A DNA stretch of 64,000 bases, from assembly GCF_000482325.1 (NCBI RefSeq), contig NZ_AXVA01000023.1, positions 25,630 through 89,629 of the forward strand. The letters run 5' to 3'. Positions 1 through 7,063 of the stretch are shown here, in pieces. Origin of the DNA: Bacillus sp. UNC438CL73TsuS30 (GTDB lineage: Bacteria > Bacillota > Bacilli > Bacillales > Cytobacillaceae). Below the pieces are notes generated by a model. The model searched no databases. It was not told where the DNA came from and saw nothing but the letters and a program-made list of their open reading frames with translations. The first letter of the stretch is position 1; each line of letters starts with the position of its first letter. Position numbers and translations under genes: made by a program.

Positions 1-1
1 G

Positions 2-67
2 GTTGTCGGTGCAAATATTGCAGGTTTTATCAAAGTAGCTGACGCCATGATTGCACATGGTATTTAA
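2..67 (+). CDS. gdhA: NADP-specific glutamate dehydrogenase, C-terminal end (partial)
   Basis: Only the last 21 codons and the stop are inside the window. The peptide ends in ANIAGFIKVADAMIAHGI, which matches the C-terminal tail of hexameric NADP-dependent glutamate dehydrogenase (the Escherichia coli enzyme ends in nearly the same residues). The family makes glutamate from 2-oxoglutarate and ammonium in the cytosol. A strong hairpin follows within 25 bases, so the gene ends a transcript. The call rests on this short tail alone; the 5' part lies outside the window. Confidence 0.72.
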   Translation, partial: VVGANIAGFIKVADAMIAHGI

Positions 68-87
68 AACGAACTAAAGATATGAAC

Positions 88-133
88 AAAGACAGTCACC
101 AGCTTTTAAAACTGGCGACTGTCTTTATTTTTA
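88..133. terminator. Bidirectional terminator between gdhA and queF
   Basis: Near-perfect stem from AAAGACAGTC and GACTGTCTTT with an inner CCAG/CTGG pair and a small loop, flanked by a T-run on the plus side. It sits between two convergent genes and can serve both. Confidence 0.8.
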
Positions 134-631
134 TCGGTTATCTACTTTTTCTGGATATAGATCATGATTCATTAAGCGAAATTGAGCCATTTCTTCATAT
201 TTCGTCCCTGGTTTTCCGTAATTACACCAAGGGTCAATCGAAATACCGCCGCGCGGTGTGAATTTACCCCACACCTCGATATAGCGTGGATCAAGCAACT
301 TAATTAAGTCGTTCATAATGATATTGACGCAGTCCTCATGGAAATCACCGTGATTTCGGAAGCTGAAAAGGTATAATTTCAATGATTTGCTTTCGACGAT
401 TTTTTTATCTGGAATATAAGAAATATACATGGTTGCAAAATCGGGCTGCTTTGTTAATGGACAAAGACTTGTAAACTCCGGACAGTTAAATTTTACAAAG
501 TAATCCCGATTGACATGGAGATTATCGACTGCCTCTAATACTTCTGGTGCATATTCAAACGAATACTGTGTATTCTGATTTCCTAATAAAGTTAAATCCT
601 TTAAACCTTCTTCATGGTTTCTGCCAGACAT
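131..631 (-). CDS. queF: NADPH-dependent 7-cyano-7-deazaguanine reductase (preQ0 reductase)
   Basis: Reduces preQ0 to preQ1, the last soluble step before base insertion in queuosine tRNA modification. The 166-residue product is the short type I (unimodal) QueF. It has the family Cys in TSLCP (about residue 57, the covalent thioimide nucleophile), Asp 64 in QPDF and the QueF motif ESKSLKLY at 80-87. An upstream in-frame ATG would add 18 hydrophobic residues and lie in the leader terminator; I chose the ATG at 631 because AGGAGG sits 7 bases before it and the length fits B. subtilis QueF. The gene stands alone, without queCDE beside it, and is preceded by a preQ1 riboswitch. Confidence 0.96.
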   Translation of the reverse strand: MSGRNHEEGLKDLTLLGNQNTQYSFEYAPEVLEAVDNLHVNRDYFVKFNCPEFTSLCPLTKQPDFATMYISYIPDKKIVESKSLKLYLFSFRNHGDFHEDCVNIIMNDLIKLLDPRYIEVWGKFTPRGGISIDPWCNYGKPGTKYEEMAQFRLMNHDLYPEKVDNR

Positions 632-659
632 AAAAAGACCTCCTGTAAAAATAGCAATA

Positions 660-696
660 TAAAAAACAAAAAAGCCATGTCCCATATGGACATGGC
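660..696 (-). terminator. Attenuator hairpin of the queF leader
   Basis: On the minus strand GCCATGTCC pairs with GGACATGGC around a 5-base loop and is followed by a T-rich run (TTTTTTGTTTTTT). It lies between the preQ1 aptamer and the queF start, the expected place for a riboswitch-controlled transcription terminator. Confidence 0.85.
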
Positions 697-710
697 ATAA
701 TCGTCATGTA

Positions 711-750
711 TCCATAGTTTTTTATAGAGGGTTTCCGCTATGAACCTCTC
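711..750 (-). promoter_or_regulatory. PreQ1-I riboswitch aptamer upstream of queF
   Basis: The minus strand reads AGAGGTTC...ACCCTCTATAAAAAACTA. This matches the class I preQ1 aptamer: a 5-bp stem (AGAGG/CCTCT), a C-containing loop and the A-rich tail that folds back as an H-type pseudoknot. Its downstream partner is a terminator hairpin and then queF, so high preQ1 should stop transcription. A candidate promoter (TTGTTC, 17 bases, ATTATA on the minus strand near 765-797) would start the leader. Confidence 0.9.
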
Positions 751-825
751 CCGTCAAAAACGAGTATATAATTCTTCCATAATCATAAAGAACAAGTGGA
801 AAAACGTCAACTGGAAATTGATGTT

Positions 826-866
826 CGACAAAATTCGAGTGGTGGCACCACCCGAATTTTGTCGAA
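826..866. repeat. Long palindrome, copy 1 of a dispersed family; also ends the parMR-like operon
   Basis: GACAAAATTCG and its complement flank a GTGGTG/CACCAC core, giving an almost perfect 38-base palindrome. A sister element lies at 6016-6050 after the EamA gene. It begins one to two bases beyond the stop codon of the adaptor-like gene and could fold as a terminator, although no clean T-run follows. I recall GGTGCCTGTCACC palindromes as common in Bacillus genomes, but did not check this. Confidence 0.6.
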
Positions 867-1463
867 TTATTTATTCATACTCGCAAGGAAATCACCGAGC
901 AGGTCGTCCAGGTTACTTTCCACTTCTTGTTCTGTTTCATCTTTGGCGTCGTGCGGTTGACCTTGCGATACGTTATCCCAATCAAATGTGCTTAAGTCAT
1001 CTTCAAGGTCTGACTCCGAGGCAGTTGCTGTTTCTTCCATTGCTGAAAAAGTGGGTCTGGCAGGAGAGATGACCTCCTCTGGTTCTTCCTGAAGGTACAA
1101 TGCCTCGTCAATATCTATTGAGCTGCTATTTAACGAAGCAAGAAGTGCGGTTGACCTTACAGGGTCGGATAATAGATGATAAACAATACTTCCCATTAGG
1201 GCAAGGGAATGTTCATGCTTCAGCCAATCCCGCTGTGACTTACTTAGCTTATGGGGGAGCGGAATCGTAATGGTTTCCTTCTCCCTTGCATAGGAACTTG
1301 CCACACCCTGCATGACAAAATCAGCGATTTTACTTGAAAAGTTCCTTCTCTCCGTCTCCTTTAAACCTTGCAGTTGCTTAACTAAATGATCGGGTGTATC
1401 CGAAGGGATACGAAAAGAGATGGCCTGACCCCGCTTAATTTCACTTAAAGTGGACTTTTTCAT
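867..1463 (-). CDS. Putative DNA-binding adaptor of an actin-like segregation cassette (ParR/Alp7R-like position)
   Basis: I do not recognise this 198-residue protein by family. What is visible: residues 14-50 (strand AISFRIP, then helices) and residues 63-100 (strand ETITIPLP, then helices) each look like a ribbon-helix-helix unit, so the protein may carry two such folds in tandem. From about residue 120 it is strongly acidic and low in complexity, ending in an Asp/Leu-rich helix (LDDLLGDFLASM). It follows the ParM-like gene by 14 bases on the same strand. In the alp7 and par plasmid operons the gene after the actin encodes the DNA-binding adaptor that loads filaments on the centromere and represses the promoter; I infer the same role. 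Alternative: an unrelated chromosomal regulator. Confidence 0.6.
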   Translation of the reverse strand: MKKSTLSEIKRGQAISFRIPSDTPDHLVKQLQGLKETERRNFSSKIADFVMQGVASSYAREKETITIPLPHKLSKSQRDWLKHEHSLALMGSIVYHLLSDPVRSTALLASLNSSSIDIDEALYLQEEPEEVISPARPTFSAMEETATASESDLEDDLSTFDWDNVSQGQPHDAKDETEQEVESNLDDLLGDFLASMNK

Positions 1464-1477
1464 AGGATCACCCTATT

Positions 1478-2653
1478 TTAGCCTTTTTTAACTGGTTCTT
1501 GTACCACTTTTGGCTTTTCGCTTTTTTTGACAAAATCAGTGATGAGCTTGTAATAGGCATTTGCCATCATCCAAATACTTTCCTTCTCATCTTCAAAAAA
1601 CTCAATATTATAACCATCTAAATGATTGTTTAAGGTTTTAATATACTCCTTTAGAACAATTGAACCCCCGCCAACAAAATAGCAAATTTCGGTTTGTGAG
1701 TTCCTTTGCCAAACGTTGCGCAATAAGCGGTATTGCTTTTTGGCTAATTCGACAAGAATGCGATCCGTGATATCATGAACACTTGTCCGGCTACCTTTTA
1801 CCATAATATGATTGCGGTCATTTTTTCTTGTAATAATTTCAACCACATCGCGGCGGCTGTCTAGTTCAACACCATGTTTTGTCCGAATTTCCTCACGAAT
1901 TGCCTCCAATGATTCGGACACACCGAGGTTAAAGCCCTGTGCCTTATCATCATCGACATTACGGTTCTTGATGACAGCGATATCTGTCGACAATCCTCCG
2001 ATATCTTGGATTAAGATTCGTTTATCAACTAAATCTTTATTGATAATTTTTAAGTTGTTATCCATAACAAGGTTAATAAAGGCAGCAAAGCCTTCTGGAT
2101 AAACCTTTACTTCATTAAATTTAATATTTACCTTTAAACCTTGGTATTTTGGTGTTACGAGGAATTCTACTTGATGGACGGAACCAATCAATTTAGATCG
2201 GTAGCCCACATCCTTGCCCTCTTTTACCTCACGAAGGGGGAGACCAGTTCCAAGATTGTAGTTTGCATCAATCACATTTTTCATACGCGGAAAAATCTTT
2301 TCATTTTCTGCTCTTACAGCATCTAATGCAAGTGTTGCAAACAGCATGACCAATGTTTGGTCTTCCTCTGATTTGCTGCTTCCTGGATCTAATTCTGCAG
2401 CATTATTACTTTTAGTTGCTAAATTACCGATACGATAAATTGCGTTGTTTTCCTTCAGGGCAGGGGAGTGTACCTTAATATGGATTCCATCAAGAGGGTT
2501 TTTATTATCTAATTCTTCAATCCCGATTACTGGGCGGTCTTCTGTATCCCTTGCAATAATGTTGGGAACCGTTAATTGGAAGTCTAATTCCCCAAAAATA
2601 GCCTTAATTGAATCATTTCCTACATCCACAGCAGCAATTCTAGAATTTGTCAT
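1478..2653 (-). CDS. Actin-like ATPase of the ParM/StbA (Alp) family
   Basis: A 391-residue actin-fold ATPase. Visible signatures: phosphate-1 loop VDVGNDSIKA (9-18), phosphate-2 motif QDIGGLSTD (216-224) and the adenosine motif VGGGSIVL (327-334), in the order and spacing of ParM/Alp7A. The C-terminus ends in a short Lys-rich tail. Family members polymerise with ATP and push or pull DNA through a partner bound to a centromere repeat. The start ATG has AAAGGAG 8 bases upstream. It is the first gene of a two-gene unit and is preceded by a field of TGTAWACA repeats. Such genes are normally plasmid-borne; here the locus is about 52 kb from oriC on a chromosome. Function on the chromosome is unknown. 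Confidence 0.88.
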   Translation of the reverse strand: MTNSRIAAVDVGNDSIKAIFGELDFQLTVPNIIARDTEDRPVIGIEELDNKNPLDGIHIKVHSPALKENNAIYRIGNLATKSNNAAELDPGSSKSEEDQTLVMLFATLALDAVRAENEKIFPRMKNVIDANYNLGTGLPLREVKEGKDVGYRSKLIGSVHQVEFLVTPKYQGLKVNIKFNEVKVYPEGFAAFINLVMDNNLKIINKDLVDKRILIQDIGGLSTDIAVIKNRNVDDDKAQGFNLGVSESLEAIREEIRTKHGVELDSRRDVVEIITRKNDRNHIMVKGSRTSVHDITDRILVELAKKQYRLLRNVWQRNSQTEICYFVGGGSIVLKEYIKTLNNHLDGYNIEFFEDEKESIWMMANAYYKLITDFVKKSEKPKVVQEPVKKG

Positions 2654-2683
2654 CAGTCAATTTCTCCTTTAATTGTTAATAAG

Positions 2684-2754
2684 ATCATATTTAAATAGGT
2701 ATGTATTTCAAGTTTGCCTTCTTTAATAGTACCTTCGAATAGTAGTTTCTTCAA
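2684..2754 (-). promoter_or_regulatory. Candidate sigma-A promoters for the actin-like operon
   Basis: Two overlapping candidates are readable on the minus strand: TTGAAG-17-TACTAT (2726-2754) and TTGAAA-16-TATGAT (2684-2711). The first abuts the repeat field that begins at 2781, which would allow repression by a repeat-binding protein. Confidence 0.45.
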
Positions 2755-2780
2755 TATCATCAGTAGAAAAGAAATAAAAC

Positions 2781-2955
2781 TGTAAACCTGTAAACATCCT
2801 GTAAACCTCATCTTACTTGTATACATTTTTGTAAACAACGATAACAAATGCGTACACACCCTTTTAAATAGCCATGTATACGCATTTATCTACATGTAAA
2901 CTTTTCTGTATACATTTGTTTACAATAAGTAAACTTGTAGACATTTTTGTAAACA
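2781..2955. repeat. TGTAWACA iteron block A (centromere- or operator-like)
   Basis: About twelve copies or close variants of the palindromic octamer TGTAWACA: starts near 2781, 2789, 2800, 2819, 2830, 2851, 2875, 2895, 2907, 2918, 2928, 2936 and 2948. Successive distances are mostly 8-12, or 20-24, so most copies fall on one face of the helix at one- or two-turn steps. The block lies upstream of the ParM-like gene, where alp7C/parC centromeres lie in plasmids. Confidence 0.82.
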
Positions 2956-3137
2956 TACATTTTTTTTATAAATAAATCGTTTCCTCAAGCTACTTTTTAA
3001 TCCTCTTAATTTAGTATTCTCTATTTCTTCTTTTAAATGTGGTACCTTCTAGTCCAATGCTTCAATGCCGGTCTTAACAAGATTAATATCTTCTATACCA
3101 TCATGACAAAGCTAGTTACAAACACTGGTAAATAGGA

Positions 3138-3220
3138 AAGTAAACTTTTTGTAAACAAGAATACAAATTCGTGTACAATTGTTTACAATTAGTAGACATG
3201 TATGCACTCTTGTATACACA
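3138..3220. repeat. TGTAWACA iteron block B
   Basis: A second cluster of the same octamer: GTAAAC at 3140, TGTAAACA at 3150, TGTACA at 3172, TGTTTACA at 3180, TAGACA at 3193, TGTATGCA at 3200 and TGTATACA at 3211, again at roughly 8-12 base steps. It is separated from block A by about 185 bp with no clear copies (3000-3115) and ends just before the terminator of the kinase gene. The 608-bp gap between the two genes holds no convincing reading frame. Confidence 0.75.
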
Positions 3221-3227
3221 CGAAATT

Positions 3228-3264
3228 CCTAAAAAAAAAGACAGCTTTAGCCAGCTGCCTTTTA
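3228..3264 (-). terminator. Terminator of the histidine kinase gene
   Basis: On the minus strand AAAGGCAGC pairs with GCTGTCTTT (one G-U pair) and runs into nine T. It overlaps the stop codon region and separates the kinase from the iteron field. Confidence 0.8.
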
Positions 3265-4914
3265 AAACATATTATCTTGGTATTCGCTATTTTCCTCTTC
3301 CCAGAGCGGAATGCAAACTTTAAAGGTGGTACCAACACCTTTTTCACTTTCTACATCAATCCTGCCTTTCATCCGTTCAACAATCTGATAGCAGACCATT
3401 AACCCCATGCCAGTTCCTTTTTCTTTTAAGGAGTAGAAGGCAGTTCCTAATCTTTCAATTTCTTCAGTTGACATTCCAATACCCGTATCTGTTACGATAA
3501 TTTCTCCATAACTATTATTTTTTCGTACGGTTAAAGTCAATAGCCCGCCAGTTCTCATTGCCTCAATACCATTTTTTACAATATTAATTATGACTTGTTT
3601 TAATTCACTTTTATTCCCCTTCACTAAAACCTCTTTTTCCAAAATCGTATTCAAAGAAATATTTTTAGACATGAAGGCAAATGTGTTCATTAAATCTGCG
3701 ACCTTTTTTGATAGATCACTTATATCAACCTTTTCAACATGTTCAAGGTCCGGTTTCGCCAGCGAGAGGTAATCATTAATAATTTTCTCCGCACGGTTTA
3801 ATTCCTCTATCATTAATTGAATATAGCTTAATTCGGTTTCGTCCAAATGATCCTTTGTTAAAAAAATCTGCAAGAATCCACGCACTACGGTCATGGGATT
3901 GCGTATTTCATGGGCAACCGATGCAGCCAGCTGGCCAATTGCATTCATTTTCTCTGCTCGCTGCAATTCCTTCTGGATTTTCGTCTTTTCAATAATTTTT
4001 TCCATTTCGCCAATGGCTTCTTCCACCCGATGGACGCTGCCAATACTTTTTGGAATGGATCCAAATTCTTTATAGGTATCTGCAAGACGTTCAAATAATA
4101 CGGTTAATTGGGAGGTCATATAGTTAAACTTTTCGCCAAGTTTCACCATGTCAGATTGATTTGAGATATTCAGCTTCACATTAAAATCACCAGAACTCAC
4201 CGCATTGATTCCAGAGATAATTTCATTTACAGGAGCAAGAGCCTTTCGAATCCCCCATCTTAAGGTAAAGTAAACTAACATGGTAATAATGATTAAAGAG
4301 ATAAGGGCGTAGATTCCAAGCTTCTCCTTAAATTGACTAATTACAGAAGCATCCACATCTACAGCAAGTACAGCAATCGCCTTGCCGTTATGGTCCGTAA
4401 TCGGCTTGAAGGCCGTAATCCAAACCCCGTAACGGTCGTGATAAAGAGTGCTGCTAGTTACTTTCTTCTCTTTCATGGACCGTTCAAATGTTTGAAAAAA
4501 TTCTTCCCCTGCTTGATAAGGACTAAAATTTTCGATTCCATCCAATCGGTCCACATCAGTAACAGCTAAAAAGTGTAATTTATTTCCTTTTTCAACTCTT
4601 GCATCCATTAAATATCCCTCTAAATATTTTGCATTTCTTTCTCGCACTAATCCAACCAAGTGATTTAGCTTTTTTAAGCTTGGATTATTCGGGTCATGGG
4701 AATGGATTGCATCTAGCACGTCATCAGACTGAATCGTATAGCTCCAGAGACTAGCAATTCCTTCTGCCCGCTCAGTAAGTTGATTAGCCAAATGCTTGGT
4801 TACATAATAAAATGTGAATCCTGCTGTTGACACTACTACCACAAATGTTATTAAAAAGGAAAATAATAGAATCTTGCGAAATAGAGGTAAATCGTTCACA
4901 TGTCGTTTCCACAT
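3262..4914 (-). CDS. Membrane sensor histidine kinase, sporulation-kinase-like, orphan
   Basis: A 550-residue kinase: transmembrane segment about 12-38, an extracytoplasmic sensor of about 160 residues (dCache-like, with the RYGVWITAFKPI / AVLAVDVDA strands), second membrane segment about 198-220, HAMP linker, dimerisation helix with SVAHEIRNPMTVVRGF (His about 335) and an ATPase domain with the DTGIGM and GTGMGL boxes. The H-box resembles KinA-KinE sporulation kinases, and no response regulator lies nearby, so feeding a phosphorelay is plausible but inferred. I chose the ATG at 4914 because AAAGGA lies 9 bases upstream; an in-frame start at 4968 lacks one. Confidence 0.88.
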   Translation of the reverse strand: MWKRHVNDLPLFRKILLFSFLITFVVVVSTAGFTFYYVTKHLANQLTERAEGIASLWSYTIQSDDVLDAIHSHDPNNPSLKKLNHLVGLVRERNAKYLEGYLMDARVEKGNKLHFLAVTDVDRLDGIENFSPYQAGEEFFQTFERSMKEKKVTSSTLYHDRYGVWITAFKPITDHNGKAIAVLAVDVDASVISQFKEKLGIYALISLIIITMLVYFTLRWGIRKALAPVNEIISGINAVSSGDFNVKLNISNQSDMVKLGEKFNYMTSQLTVLFERLADTYKEFGSIPKSIGSVHRVEEAIGEMEKIIEKTKIQKELQRAEKMNAIGQLAASVAHEIRNPMTVVRGFLQIFLTKDHLDETELSYIQLMIEELNRAEKIINDYLSLAKPDLEHVEKVDISDLSKKVADLMNTFAFMSKNISLNTILEKEVLVKGNKSELKQVIINIVKNGIEAMRTGGLLTLTVRKNNSYGEIIVTDTGIGMSTEEIERLGTAFYSLKEKGTGMGLMVCYQIVERMKGRIDVESEKGVGTTFKVCIPLWEEENSEYQDNMF

Positions 4915-5058
4915 AGATATTGGTCCTTTCGGATTTATAATTACAATTATATCGTGAAAATTCGACATTTAATAAGCTAAATCCTTTGTCAACTTTTACC
5001 TCCACATACTTTTAAATTAAATATATCTATTCAGATTTTTTACCACCCCGCCGGAAAA

Positions 5059-5087
5059 TTGCAACAATTCAACTTCCGTGATAATCT
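5059..5087 (+). promoter_or_regulatory. Sigma-A promoter of the EamA gene
   Basis: TTGCAA and TAATCT with a 17-base spacer, followed about 35 bases later by a GGGGGAG ribosome-binding site. Confidence 0.6.
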
Positions 5088-5120
5088 TGTGATTATGTAT
5101 GTTTTTGGGGGAGAGAAAAT

Positions 5121-6008
5121 ATGAACACTAGGGCTTTCGTATTAGCCTTAATTACAGTCACTATTTGGGGATCTACATTTCCTGCAATCCGTGCAGGTTT
5201 GAATGGCGGTTATTCAGCAGGCCATCTAGTTCTCATTCGTTACTTAATTGCTTCTGGGTTGTTTGCGATTTATGCGCTGCTTCCCGGTGTTAGATTTCGA
5301 CTGCCGCGAAAAGAGGATCTTTTAAGAATCTTATTACTCGGATGGGTTGGTATCAGTATTTATCATATTGGGGTTACCTTTGGTCAACAAACGGTTTCGG
5401 CTGGTACCGCAGGCATGCTTGTTGCCTCAGCACCCATTTTTACGGCACTCATTGCCGTGTTTGTATTAAAAGAGCGCTTGGGTTTTGCCGGCTGGCTGGG
5501 ATTAGCAATTGGTTTTGTTGGGATTGCTGTAATTACCATCGGAACAGCAGGGCCTTCTTTAACCATTTCAAAAGGGGCCTTTTTAGTGATAATCGCAGCG
5601 GCAGCAACCTCTGTATTATTTGCTTTTCAAAAGCCGCTTTTACGCCGGTATAGCTCCATTGAATTAACAGCTTATTTTTCATGGGCTGGAACAATCCCGT
5701 TTCTTTTGTTTCTGCCCGGACTTTTCCAAGACCTCCAGCATGCATCATTAGAGGCAAACCTATCAGCCATTTATATCGGTATTTTCCCAACAGCCATCGG
5801 TTACGTCACATGGGCGCTCGCACTATCAGCAGGAAAAGCCGGCTCCGTAACCAGCATGCTCTACATTGAACCAGTCGTCGTCCTCATCGTCGCCTGGATT
5901 TGGCTAAAAGAATGGCCCAGCAACCTCACCATCCTTGGCGGCATCATCGTCATCTCCGGCGTCATTGTCGTGAATGTACTAGGGAATAAACGGAAAGCAA
6001 CAGCGTAA
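5121..6008 (+). CDS. EamA/DMT-family membrane exporter
   Basis: A 295-residue protein with ten predicted membrane helices in two EamA repeats (about 5-135 and 150-285). The first begins with WGSTFPAIRAG and the second ends in the typical GGIIVISGVIVVNVLG. Members export amino acids, metabolites or drugs in the cytoplasmic membrane; the substrate cannot be read from sequence. The gene has its own promoter and a strong hairpin behind it, so it is a single-gene unit, on the strand opposite its neighbours. The last 150 bases are noticeably richer in C than the rest of the gene, perhaps local codon drift. Confidence 0.9.
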   Translation: MNTRAFVLALITVTIWGSTFPAIRAGLNGGYSAGHLVLIRYLIASGLFAIYALLPGVRFRLPRKEDLLRILLLGWVGISIYHIGVTFGQQTVSAGTAGMLVASAPIFTALIAVFVLKERLGFAGWLGLAIGFVGIAVITIGTAGPSLTISKGAFLVIIAAAATSVLFAFQKPLLRRYSSIELTAYFSWAGTIPFLLFLPGLFQDLQHASLEANLSAIYIGIFPTAIGYVTWALALSAGKAGSVTSMLYIEPVVVLIVAWIWLKEWPSNLTILGGIIVISGVIVVNVLGNKRKATA

Positions 6009-6010
6009 AT

Positions 6011-6056
6011 TCGACAAAAATCGGGTGGTGCCTGTCACCACCCGATTTTTCTTGTT
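6011..6056. repeat. Palindrome copy 2 of the dispersed family; EamA terminator
   Basis: AAAAATCGGGTGGTG and CACCACCCGATTTTT around CCTGT, preceded by TTCGACAAAA as in the copy at 826-866. The position three bases after the EamA stop and the T-run make it a good intrinsic terminator. Confidence 0.75.
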
Positions 6057-6160
6057 TCACAAAGATCGTTCCACGAAACTCTCTTAATTTTTTTATATTA
6101 ATTGTATATGAGAATGATAGTTTGGAAAGAATGAGGATAGGACAGTATATTGGGGGATTG

Positions 6161-6304
6161 ATGATGGAGGGAAATAGGTTGTTGCTAACGGATTTTACTA
6201 GTGATGAAGGGTTTGAGCTTACAAGATACATTGCACATTTATTTGAATACGTTTCTAGCCTGCATGAAAACAATAATATACAATTTAAGCCAGCCCAAGA
6301 ATGA
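6161..6304 (+). CDS. Small hypothetical protein (about 47 aa)
   Basis: Short frame ending in FEYVSSLHENNNIQFKPAQE. Two starts are possible: ATG at 6161/6164 behind GGGGGA, or TTG at 6179 behind GGAGG with 8 bases spacing. A strong terminator overlaps its stop, which supports a real transcript. The helix-like middle (DEGFELTRYIAHLFEYV) has no family I recognise. It could be non-coding RNA instead; the remaining gap between 6060 and 6160 shows nothing else clear. Confidence 0.4.
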   Translation: MMEGNRLLLTDFTSDEGFELTRYIAHLFEYVSSLHENNNIQFKPAQE

Positions 6305-6322
6305 AGGGCTGGCTTTTTGTTG
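6288..6322. terminator. Bidirectional terminator between the small gene and the ABC transporter
   Basis: AAGCCAGCCC pairs with GGGCTGGCTT around a 9-base loop, followed by TTTTTG; serves the converging small plus-strand gene and the artM-like gene. Confidence 0.8.
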
Positions 6323-6340
6323 TAGTAATATTAGTTGATT

Positions 6341-7063
6341 TTACAAAACTTTTTCTAGAAAGTCCCTTGCTCTACTTGTCTTTGGATTACTGAAAAACTC
6401 CTGTGGGGAACCTTCTTCAAGCAGCTGCCCCTCATCCAAGAAGATGACTCGGTCTGCCACTTCTCTAGCAAATCCCATTTCATGGGTCACAATCGCCATC
6501 GTCATTCCCGACTGAGCGAGGTCCTTCATAACATTCAGAACTTCCTTGACCATTTCCGGATCCAGTGCCGATGTTGGCTCATCAAATAGCATTAACTCCG
6601 GTTCCATTGCCAATGCACGTGCAATCGCCACACGCTGTTTCTGACCGCCGGAGAGATTACTCGGAAAGGCTGATTCTTTTTCTGTTAACCCTACGCTGGC
6701 TAACAAATTCCGTGCTTTTTTTTCAGCAACCTCACGGGATTCCCCTTTTACTTTCATTGGGGCATACGTTAGATTATCCAAAACTGTTTTATGTGGGAAC
6801 AAATAAAAGTGTTGAAAAACCATCCCAATCTGTTGTCGTACCTTCATAATATTTGTCTTTGGGTCAGTAATATCTTGGTTATTCACCAACACTTTTCCCT
6901 TTGTTGGCGTTTCTAACAAGTTTAAGCACCGAAGGAAGGTCGACTTCCCAGAGCCTGAAGGTCCAATAATCGAAACTACCTCACCACGTTCAATCGTAGT
7001 CGAAATATTTTTTAAGACCTCTGTATTGCCAAATTGCTTATAAAGGCTTTCTACTTTAATCAC
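6341..7063 (-). CDS. artM: Polar amino acid ABC transporter, ATP-binding subunit
   Basis: A 240-residue ABC ATPase of the GlnQ/HisP/ArtM type. Walker [10 protein letters not shown] (33-41), the Q-loop in [10 protein letters not shown], signature LSGGQKQR and Walker [13 protein letters not shown] are intact, with the His of the switch in VTHEM. It energises uptake of a polar amino acid from the cytoplasmic face. The start overlaps the permease gene by 8 bases, so translation is probably coupled. Substrate (arginine) is inferred from the binding protein of the same operon; the art naming follows B. subtilis artPQM (artR) and is tentative. Confidence 0.9.
   Translation of the reverse strand: MIKVESLYKQFGNTEVLKNISTTIERGEVVSIIGPSGSGKSTFLRCLNLLETPTKGKVLVNNQDITDPKTNIMKVRQQIGMVFQHFYLFPHKTVLDNLTYAPMKVKGESREVAEKKARNLLASVGLTEKESAFPSNLSGGQKQRVAIARALAMEPELMLFDEPTSALDPEMVKEVLNVMKDLAQSGMTMAIVTHEMGFAREVADRVIFLDEGQLLEEGSPQEFFSNPKTSRARDFLEKVL

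Noticed and set aside
740..1072. Plus-strand frame of 110 codons
   Set aside because: It overlaps the preQ1 aptamer and the acidic tail of the adaptor-like gene on the other strand; no ribosome-binding site and no sensible composition.
2781..3220. CRISPR array
   Set aside because: Repeat unit is 8 bases with 3-16 base spacing; no long identical repeats, no spacers and no cas genes.
826..6056. Integrated plasmid or integrative element with attachment sites
   Set aside because: No integrase, replication or mobilisation gene lies between the palindromes, no direct repeats were seen at the edges, and a kinase and exporter of ordinary type share the segment.
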